Below are positions 58,037 to 64,000 of a stretch of DNA of 64,000 nt, piece by piece. Source of the DNA: Crossiella sp. S99.2. GTDB lineage: Bacteria; Actinomycetota; Actinomycetes; Mycobacteriales; Pseudonocardiaceae. The notes beneath the pieces are model-generated. The model saw only the letters and a list, made by a program, of their open reading frames with translations, was not told the DNA's origin and made no database searches. A program made the position numbers and the translations under genes. Numbering within the stretch: the stretch's first letter is position 1; each line of letters begins with the position of its first letter. The stretch is from NCBI RefSeq assembly GCF_023094165.1, contig NZ_JALMDK010000024.1, forward strand, positions 34,160 to 98,159, written 5' to 3'.

Positions 58037-59758
58037 TCAGCCCGCCTTCGCGGTCACAGCCCCGACGTGGAACAGCGCGCCGCGCGATGACACCACGACC
58101 CGGGGATTGCTCGCCCCCGGCGCGGCCACCGCGATGAACCCGCTGTTCTGCTCATCCACCAGCAGCGCCTGCGCGATGTCCGGCCGCCGGATGCCCACTC
58201 CACCGCCACCGACGATCCGGTTCGAGGAGTCCAGTACCAGCACGCAGTCCACCGCCCGCTCGGCCACCAGGGCCCAGCCGCTGATCGCCGCGTCCCCGCG
58301 CACCGGCCCGCTGTCGATGTTGCCGACATTGGGCAGGTCAGGGGCGGGATTGGCCAGTTCCTCGATCTTGTCCGCAGCCACCTGGTCACCCAGCTCCCGG
58401 CCCGGCCCACAGCCCAGCGTGAAGTCGGAGTTGAACGGGTAGACCCCGATGCCCTTGGCCGCGGGCAAAACCGCGGCCGGAATCCGCAGCCGGGCCAGCT
58501 CGGTCAGCGCGTTCACCCGCATCGCCACCGCCGCGACCTTCTGGTCGTCGTAGAGGTGCCGCTGGATCCCGGCCTGCCCATTGCCGATCACGTAGGTCAC
58601 CGCGGCCACCGCCAGCACCACCGCGCTCACCCTGGTCACCGACCAGCCGGGGAACCACAGCACCGCCAGGGTCAGCAACGCGGCCGCGGCCAGCGCCGCG
58701 ATCTCCGCGTACCGCCCGGCCAGCGACACCCCGATGCCCAGCAACGCCCGGGACAGCCCGATCATCATCGCCGCCGCCAGGATGTAGGTGCCCAGCCCGG
58801 CCCAGCCCGCCACCGGCGCGTCCACCGCGCCCGTGGCCCGCCTGCGCAGCAGCAGGATCACCGCGGTCACGATCCCGGCCGCGGTGAACGCGCCCATCGC
58901 CACCGCGATCTCCGGCGTCTTGGCCGACCAGAGCTGACCGATCGTGCCCGCCGCCATCGCCAGGTAGTCATCGGCCCGCAGCGAGCCGGAGGACTTCCAG
59001 CTCCGGTTCACCGTCAGCGCCCAGCCGACCACCACGACCAGCCCGATCGCCAGCGGCCACAGCACCCGGCGGGCCTTGTCCCCGCGCAGGAAGAACACCA
59101 GCGCCAGCGCCGGGAACACCGCGAACGCCGTGCCGTGACAGGCGCATCCGGCCAGCGCCGCCAGCACCGACCACACCGGGCGGCCGCGCTGGGCCAGCAG
59201 CACCGCCAGCGTGGCGAAGAAGAACTGCGGCATCCAGGACACCCCGCTCATGCCCTGGCCGAACATCTCGGTGGCGTTGGTGGAGAACACCAGGAAGGCG
59301 AAGGCCACCGTCAGCGCGGACCGCTTCACCACCTCCAGCGACCGCGGCAGCATCCGGTTCAGCACCACCACGATGCCCACGGCGAACACCGCGGTCACGA
59401 TCCCCAGCGCGTGGTTGCTGCCGCCGAGGAACTTCGCGTCCAGCCAGAACAGCAGCGCGGGCACGAACATCGGGTGCTCGTTGTGGTACTGCAGGATCGC
59501 CCGCGGGATCAGCGAACCGTCGTCGTTGGTGATCTGCGTCAGCAGGTACCAGTAGTCCACGAAGTGCAGCCGCGGCGCGCCCGCGATCTCCAGCACCGCG
59601 CCGAGCACCGGCAGCACGCCGAAGACCCCGATGAGCACCGCGGGCCAGCTGATCCGGCGCAGCCACTCCGGTGCGGCCATCTCGACCTGCGAGATCGGCG
59701 TGAAGCCACCGCGTTCCCGCGGCTCCGCACGCCGATCCGTGGCTACCTCGTCACTCAC
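58037..59758 (-). CDS. Multi-pass membrane protein, GT-C glycosyltransferase-like
   Basis: 573 residues. After a polar N-terminus come about 10-11 membrane segments, with an extracytoplasmic C-terminal domain of ~150 residues. The first loop after TM1 (LHFVDYWYLLTQITNDDGSL then HNEHPMFVPALLFWLDAKFL) has acidic residues and a His as in GT-C enzymes that use polyprenyl-phosphate sugars; other loops include FSTNATEMFGQGMSGVSWMP. A specific family is not recognised. The GTG at 59756-59758 overlaps the upstream stop (GTGA); the open frame continues upstream but shadows that gene. Its stop touches the start of the 1138-residue gene. Confidence 0.75.
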   Translation of the reverse strand: MSDEVATDRRAEPRERGGFTPISQVEMAAPEWLRRISWPAVLIGVFGVLPVLGAVLEIAGAPRLHFVDYWYLLTQITNDDGSLIPRAILQYHNEHPMFVPALLFWLDAKFLGGSNHALGIVTAVFAVGIVVVLNRMLPRSLEVVKRSALTVAFAFLVFSTNATEMFGQGMSGVSWMPQFFFATLAVLLAQRGRPVWSVLAALAGCACHGTAFAVFPALALVFFLRGDKARRVLWPLAIGLVVVVGWALTVNRSWKSSGSLRADDYLAMAAGTIGQLWSAKTPEIAVAMGAFTAAGIVTAVILLLRRRATGAVDAPVAGWAGLGTYILAAAMMIGLSRALLGIGVSLAGRYAEIAALAAAALLTLAVLWFPGWSVTRVSAVVLAVAAVTYVIGNGQAGIQRHLYDDQKVAAVAMRVNALTELARLRIPAAVLPAAKGIGVYPFNSDFTLGCGPGRELGDQVAADKIEELANPAPDLPNVGNIDSGPVRGDAAISGWALVAERAVDCVLVLDSSNRIVGGGGVGIRRPDIAQALLVDEQNSGFIAVAAPGASNPRVVVSSRGALFHVGAVTAKAG

Positions 59759-61011
59759 TGGCCGGGGAACTTGCCGGCCGCGGCCACCGCGAGCGCGTGG
59801 AACTGCGGCACCAGCTTCGCGTCCCGGTCCGGACCCTGCGGCGGCGACGGGACCTGGGCCACGTTCACCCGGATCACCTTGTTGCCCGAGGTCCACACGA
59901 TCCGGTACAGCGCCCGCGCGTCGTCGATGAACTGCAGGATCTCGCCGCCCTTGGCCAGCCCGCCGACCTCGCCCTTGACCAGGCCGTCGGCCTTGCCGAA
60001 GTCGATCAGCTTGGTCTGCAGCTCCTTGGCCGCGGCCGCGTCCTTGGTCTCGATCACGAAGGTGGAGTACTGGAACGGCTCGTTGGTGCTGCCCTTGTAG
60101 CTGATGTCGCCGGCGGCCAGCGGCTCGATGGCGTCCATCTCCTTGGGTGCCAGCAGCTCGGCGGCGCGCAGGCCGCCCGCGTCGTAGACCCGGCTCTTCG
60201 GGTCCGGTGCGCCCGGCCCCGGCGGCAGCGCCTCGAACGGCTTCTGCGTGGTCGTCGTGGTCGGCGCCGCGCTGGAGGTGTTCGAGGAGGCGGTGTTGCT
60301 CGGGTCGCCGCCACCGGAGTCGCGGAAGCCGAAGAACCACACCCCCGCGCCGACCAGCGCCAGCACCACCACGATGCCGATGATCGGCAGCACCTTGGAG
60401 GACTTGCCCGAGGGCGCGCCGAACACCTCCGGCCCCTGCCGGATCCACGCCTCGTTGCCGGCAGGCGGCAGCGGCGGCAGGTCGCCGGCGCCACCCCACG
60501 GCGGGGCCGCGTTGGACTCATCGCCCCACGGGGTCTGCGGCTGCTGCTGCGGAGGCTGCTGCTGGTGCTGCGGGAACGGCTGCGGCGGCGGGGGGAACCC
60601 GCTCGGCGGCGAGGCCGGGAAACCCGGCTGCTGGTGCTGCTGCTGGGGCGGCGGCGGGAAGCCCGGCTGCCCACCCGCGTTCGGCACCACCTGGGTGCGG
60701 TCGGCGTCGCCAGCGGGGGGCTGCTGCGGCTGCCAGCCGCGCACCACCTGGGTCGCCTCCGCGCCGCCGTTGGCCACCACCTGGGTGGCCTCCGGGTTCC
60801 CCGGCGGTGGGGTGTTGTCCCGGATCGGCTGCATCACCTGGGTGCTGTCGATGCTCTGTTGCTGACCACCCGGTGGGGTGAAGGAGGGTGAGCCACCCGC
60901 CCCGGCCGCCGCCGACAGCAACTCATCGCGGCGAGCGCGGTACTCCTCGGCGGAGATCAGGCCGGCGGCCAGACCCTCGTCGAGCTTGCGGAGCTCGTCA
61001 TGCCAGGTCAC
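59755..61011 (-). CDS. SHOCT-like membrane protein with four acidic-x-TQV(V/M) repeats
   Basis: 418 residues. Residues 2-36 look like a SHOCT domain (WHDELRKLDEGLAAGLISAE then EYRARRDELL). Residues ~40-205 are a Pro/Gln-rich cytoplasmic linker with TQVM at 57-60 and TQVV at 76-79, 87-90 and 106-109, each with Asp or Glu two residues before the Thr. One membrane segment (about 207-228) leads to an extracytoplasmic domain of ~130 residues. A Ser/Thr-kinase/FHA signalling role is inferred from the repeats. GTG start at 61009-61011 with GGAAGGGGG upstream. First gene of a three-gene unit with the membrane protein and the 1138-residue protein. Confidence 0.75.
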   Translation of the reverse strand: MTWHDELRKLDEGLAAGLISAEEYRARRDELLSAAAGAGGSPSFTPPGGQQQSIDSTQVMQPIRDNTPPPGNPEATQVVANGGAEATQVVRGWQPQQPPAGDADRTQVVPNAGGQPGFPPPPQQQHQQPGFPASPPSGFPPPPQPFPQHQQQPPQQQPQTPWGDESNAAPPWGGAGDLPPLPPAGNEAWIRQGPEVFGAPSGKSSKVLPIIGIVVVLALVGAGVWFFGFRDSGGGDPSNTASSNTSSAAPTTTTTQKPFEALPPGPGAPDPKSRVYDAGGLRAAELLAPKEMDAIEPLAAGDISYKGSTNEPFQYSTFVIETKDAAAAKELQTKLIDFGKADGLVKGEVGGLAKGGEILQFIDDARALYRIVWTSGNKVIRVNVAQVPSPPQGPDRDAKLVPQFHALAVAAAGKFPGQ

Positions 61012-61043
61012 CCTGGCACCCCCTTCCACTGGGTAAAGAAGAC

Positions 61044-61085
61044 GCGGCATATTGTGCCGATGCCATCGTCAGTGGTGTATGCCGC
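61044..61085. promoter_or_regulatory. Long-arm inverted repeat upstream of the SHOCT-like gene
   Basis: GCGGCATA and TATGCCGC are perfect 8-bp arms separated by 26 bp in the 108-bp gap between the GT4 gene and the SHOCT-like gene. It could be a paired regulator site or a transcript hairpin; no clear promoter was assigned. Confidence 0.35.
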
Positions 61086-61119
61086 TGCCAAGTCGTGACC
61101 CTGCGCCCACCGGCGCGAA

Positions 61120-63480
61120 TCAGGCGCCTCGTCGCTGAGCAGCGCCGTACGCCTGTTCGAGCTGCTCGCGCACCCAGTTCGCAGCGGCCGACACGGTGCG
61201 GGTACGCAGAATGTACTCGCGCCCCGCCCGGCCCACCGCAGCGGCGTGCTCAGGATCATCCGCCACCCGCCGCATGGCCCGCGCCGCGGCCGCCGGATCA
61301 GGCTCGGCCCAGCGCGCCGTCGGCGGGTACGGCTCCCAGCCTTCACCTACCTGGGTGAACTCGAACGGCACCGGGAAGCCGGTCACCGCGTCCAGGAACT
61401 CGGCCGTGCCCGAGTAGTCGGTGGAGATCACCGGTAGCCCGCGGATCATCGCCTCGGCCACGGTGAACCCGAAGCCCTCCGAGCGGTGCAGCGAGACGTA
61501 GCAGTCGCTCTCGTCGTAGAGCGCGGCCAGCTCGGCCACCGACAGATACCGCTCGATCAGCTCGATCCGCGGGTCGTCGCCGATCAGCGTGCGCAACCGC
61601 TCCGCCGCACCGGGGTGCAGCTCGCCGTTGATCGCCTTGACCACTAGGCGCACGTCCGGATCCGCCGGGAAGGCCAGCCGGAACGCCGCCACCAGCCCCC
61701 ACGGGTTCTTCCGCGCCGCGATGCTGTTGAAGTCGAAGGCGAACAGGAACCGCAGCGGCGCACCCGGCAGCCTGCGGCCGCGGTTGGGTGGACCGGGGTC
61801 GCTGATCGGGATCGGGAACACCTTCACCGGCTTGTCCGTGTGCGCGCTGATCGCCGCCCGGCAGAACTCGCTGATCGTCCAGATCTCGTCGACCAGCTCG
61901 TACGCCTTGTGCATGCTCGGCGGGAACTCGTCCAGCTCCCAGGACCACACGCCGATCCGGTACCGCTGGTGGAACAGCTGCGGGTAGAGGTCCACCGCGA
62001 GCGTGGTGGTGTCGGCGTTGATGCACAGCACGCTCAGCGGGTACCGCGGCGCGCCCAGCGAGGTCGGCCGCTCGATCGCGGTCCGGTTGTTCACCAGGAA
62101 GTCCTCGACCACGGTCGCGGTCGGAATCCCCGCCGCGTGCACCGCCTTGTGCAGGGCCCGGCCCAGCTCGCCGACCCCCAGCTCCGCGGTCAGGTGCCCC
62201 AGCAGGTTCACCCCGAACTCGGCCACCGGCGCCGGCCGCTCCAGCGCGGGTTCCGGCACCGCCCACGCCGCCAGGTCGTGCTCGGCGGTGGCCACCCCCC
62301 GGCACCACTGCCGGTAGGCCTCGTTGTCACCCTCGGTCGGCCGGGGGAACACCACCCGCAGGTCGACCCGGCTGTCCCAGATCGCGGTCACCCAGCGGTT
62401 CAGCCCGGAGTGCGCCTGGGTCGGATTGCCCGGCCCAGCCAGCCAGTCCCGGAACGCGCCGCCCTTGTCCGGCCCGAACGCGTGCGGCGGGACCTCTGCC
62501 CCCTTGCCTGCCAACTGCTTGGCCGCCGCCTTGCCCCACTCCGCCCGGAACAACTCCCGGACCAGCGGCGTCAACGGCGTGCCGTCCGGCAGCTCGTCGA
62601 ACTTGCACAGCTCAGGGGTGTCCGGCCGATAGCCCGCGGCCAGCAGCTCACCCCGGTAGGTCTCGCACAGCGCGTGCACCGCGGGCTGCTCCGACAACAG
62701 CACCCGCGGCCGCCCCGGCAGATCGGCCAGCAGCCACGGCCGCTCCGGCCGGTACCCGCTGAAGACGAACGTGCGCAGCACCTCGCCACTGGCCCGCACG
62801 GTCCCGCTGACATCCGCGGTCACCGGCCGCTGCCCGGCGTTCCAGTGCCCGACCCCGACCCCGGGATCACGCAGCACCACGTGCGGGAACAAGGCCACGA
62901 CCTCATCGGTCCATCGCGGCCACCGGTCGTCCCCGCTCACCGCGTTGCGCCCGACCCGCTCGCACAGGTAGTCCAGCATCGCCCCGGCCCGCCCGGTCAC
63001 GCTGAGGAACGCCGGGTCGAACACGCCACCGGCCAGCACCTCGGCCTCACTCGGCGAACGTCCGTCCTCGGGCAGCGGCGCCAGCAACCTGGGCAGCAGC
63101 ACCGCGCCGTGTGCCCTGGTCAGATCGGCCAGCCGGACGAACGGCGCGAACACCTTGCTGTCCCTGCTCAGGCTGGTCACCAGATCGGTCCTGGTCAGCA
63201 ACGCGCGCAGCAGGAACGGCACCAGCGCGGTACGCAGCTCGGCCGCCGGGAACGCGGTCGCCAGCCGCAGGTAGCTGTCCTCGTCGAGCCCGAACCCGTC
63301 CCAGCCGACCACCCGGACCCCGTTGGCCTGCCGCGCGCCCCGGTCCCCGTCGAGCACCGCGATGACGAACTCATGCCCCGGGTTCCACTCCAGATAGGAA
63401 CCGGCGAGCACGCGCGCCGCGGGCATCCCGGCGGCGGTGGTGATGGTGCAGGCGATCGGCCGCGCCGCCTTCTCGCTCAT
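61120..63480 (-). CDS. Large GT4-family glycosyltransferase with ~350-residue N-terminal extension
   Basis: 786 residues from the ATG at 63478-63480 (GAGGGGAAAG upstream). The C-terminal GT4 domain starts near residue 410 (GVNLLGHLTAELGVGELGRA), with GVWSWELDEFPPSMHKAYEL then VDEIWTISEF, the donor-side FAFDFNSIAARKNPWGLVAA and the EX7E motif in RSEGFGFTVAEAMIRGLPVI. Such proteins transfer mannose, rhamnose or similar sugars. The N-terminal ~350 residues (ITTAAGMPAARVLAGSYLEW, GWDGFGLDEDSYLRL) are not recognised; they resemble a conserved extension seen before some glycosyltransferases in cell-wall polysaccharide clusters. Nearest protein gene to the rRNA leader. Confidence 0.85.
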   Translation of the reverse strand: MSEKAARPIACTITTAAGMPAARVLAGSYLEWNPGHEFVIAVLDGDRGARQANGVRVVGWDGFGLDEDSYLRLATAFPAAELRTALVPFLLRALLTRTDLVTSLSRDSKVFAPFVRLADLTRAHGAVLLPRLLAPLPEDGRSPSEAEVLAGGVFDPAFLSVTGRAGAMLDYLCERVGRNAVSGDDRWPRWTDEVVALFPHVVLRDPGVGVGHWNAGQRPVTADVSGTVRASGEVLRTFVFSGYRPERPWLLADLPGRPRVLLSEQPAVHALCETYRGELLAAGYRPDTPELCKFDELPDGTPLTPLVRELFRAEWGKAAAKQLAGKGAEVPPHAFGPDKGGAFRDWLAGPGNPTQAHSGLNRWVTAIWDSRVDLRVVFPRPTEGDNEAYRQWCRGVATAEHDLAAWAVPEPALERPAPVAEFGVNLLGHLTAELGVGELGRALHKAVHAAGIPTATVVEDFLVNNRTAIERPTSLGAPRYPLSVLCINADTTTLAVDLYPQLFHQRYRIGVWSWELDEFPPSMHKAYELVDEIWTISEFCRAAISAHTDKPVKVFPIPISDPGPPNRGRRLPGAPLRFLFAFDFNSIAARKNPWGLVAAFRLAFPADPDVRLVVKAINGELHPGAAERLRTLIGDDPRIELIERYLSVAELAALYDESDCYVSLHRSEGFGFTVAEAMIRGLPVISTDYSGTAEFLDAVTGFPVPFEFTQVGEGWEPYPPTARWAEPDPAAAARAMRRVADDPEHAAAVGRAGREYILRTRTVSAAANWVREQLEQAYGAAQRRGA

Positions 63481-63745
63481 CGAAGCTTTCCCCTCGCCGA
63501 ACCTGCTCCGGATGCTATCGGCCACCGAGTGCCGGCACGTCCGGAACGCACCCGCGGGCTGGGGCGCTCCCACCGGTAACTCGGCAGCAGGGCAGAACCG
63601 GCCGGCACTGGCGGCTCGCACTGCCTATCTGCACCGCCTTGGCGGTCTCCGAAACCGTCCTCGTTCGGCATCACCTGACTTTGCCGCCGGATACTGCTGG
63701 TCAGCAGCCTCCCGTAATCCACCAAACCGCCCCTGACCAGCCGAT

Positions 63746-63774
63746 TTGACTTCTCATTCGCCCCTGAGTAACTT
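63746..63774 (+). promoter_or_regulatory. rRNA operon promoter (TTGACT-17-TAACTT)
   Basis: TTGACT at 63746-63751 and TAACTT at 63769-63774 are separated by exactly 17 bp, close to the sigma-70 consensus and unusual for this GC-rich DNA. Transcription would start near 63781. The 265 bp between the GT4 start and this promoter hold no gene. Confidence 0.75.
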
Positions 63775-63860
63775 TCTCTCTGCCAGCGCGGAACGGCCCC
63801 GGAAATAACCGGGAACGGGCCGCCGGAAGGGCCGCGAACCAAGCTCCCGCCAGTAGGTGG

Positions 63861-63866
63861 TAGAGT
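63861..63866 (+). promoter_or_regulatory. Second possible rRNA promoter -10 (TAGAGT)
   Basis: TAGAGT in GGTGGTAGAGTGGGCGCC resembles rRNA -10 hexamers of actinobacteria, but the -35 region (around ACCAAG) is poor. Confidence 0.4.
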
Positions 63867-63917
63867 GGGCGCCCGAAGGAAAAACTAGCTTCCAGGACAA
63901 TCAAGCCCCGGGACAAG

Positions 63918-64000
63918 CTGTCAGCGAGTAGCTGATAGGTTGTGCGGTGTGCGTGTGTTCTTTGAGAACTCAACAGTGTGCCGATGTAAGCCAGTAGAGC
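63918..64000 (+). ncRNA. 16S rRNA leader with hairpin and boxA-like antitermination element (partial)
   Basis: CTGTCAGC and GCTGATAG form a hairpin at 63918-63938. TGTTCTTTGAGAACTCAACA at 63956-63975 is the conserved actinobacterial rRNA leader sequence that includes boxA. The sequence runs to the window end without reaching mature 16S, so the rrn operon lies to the right on the plus strand. Confidence 0.88.

Noticed and set aside
56257..58137. 626-residue plus-strand open frame opposite the WbdD-like gene
   Set aside because: Pro/Ala/Arg-rich composition and no motifs; it is an antisense shadow of high-GC coding DNA.
59759..60499. N-terminal extension of the GT-C-like membrane protein
   Set aside because: It shadows the SHOCT-like gene; the GTGA overlap at 59755-59758 marks the true start.
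1..64000. Transposases, phage genes, restriction or toxin-antitoxin systems, CRISPR-Cas genes
   Set aside because: No open frame or DNA repeat in the window supports any of these. The APH-fold kinase with its HTH regulator is not a known toxin-antitoxin pair.

Overview
The window is about 70% GC and densely coded. GTG starts and 4-bp ATGA/GTGA gene overlaps are common, and codons end mainly in G or C. This is a high-GC actinomycete chromosome. Long low-complexity linkers, an AfsR-type regulator and small HTH-linked genes suggest the Pseudonocardiales (Saccharothrix/Crossiella/Kutzneria-like); this placement is inference. The left edge carries the origin-proximal pbpA-rodA-pstP-fhaB-fhaA block next to tRNA-Leu, the same order as in Mycobacterium. 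The right edge runs into a ribosomal RNA leader (promoter, hairpin, boxA-like element), with the 16S gene just outside.

Layout. 1-4895 (minus): cell-wall growth and Ser/Thr phosphosignalling genes. 5095-5224: tRNA-Leu(CAG) and its terminator. 5.7-9.5 kb: an unknown protein, a sugar-lactone oxidase, a PLP fold-III enzyme and a TetR regulator. 9.6-14.8 kb: a GH1 beta-glucosidase followed by three paralogous MFS transporters. 15.1-18.7 kb: an HTH/TPR regulator, an aminoglycoside-phosphotransferase-fold kinase and small companions. 18.8-21.6 kb (minus): copper proteins (YcnI-like, CopC, CopD) and a membrane protein. 21.8-27.0 kb: an osmoprotectant operon (BCCT carrier plus OpuC-type ABC transporter). 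27.1-31.4 kb: small proteins, a TM0106-type RecB-like nuclease, an SDR and an aldo/keto reductase. 31.6-35.5 kb: UDP-glucose dehydrogenase, a siderophore-interacting protein behind an IdeR/DtxR box, and gamma-glutamyltransferase. 35.4-40.1 kb (minus): glycerate kinase plus SLC13 permease, then DoxX, SDR and imine-reductase-like genes. 40.2-44.5 kb: an AfsR-like regulator and a secreted alpha-amylase. 44.7-49.0 kb: a membrane multicopper oxidase convergent with a two-component system and a small acidic-tailed membrane protein.

The most unusual region is 49.1-63.5 kb. It looks like a surface-glycan or glycoconjugate assembly locus. It holds a secreted beta-helix protein, a pyruvyltransferase-like coiled-coil protein, a GT2/GT-B fusion, a 1138-residue protein, a multi-pass GT-C-like membrane protein, a SHOCT-like membrane protein with four acidic-x-TQV(V/M) repeats, and a large GT4 protein. 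The 1138-residue protein joins a methyltransferase-like region, a kinase-like domain, a coiled coil and a GT2 domain. That order resembles the enterobacterial chain terminator WbdD with a glycosyltransferase added, and I consider it the best candidate for an undescribed system here.

All assignments come from reading the sequence and recognising motifs. No database search was run.
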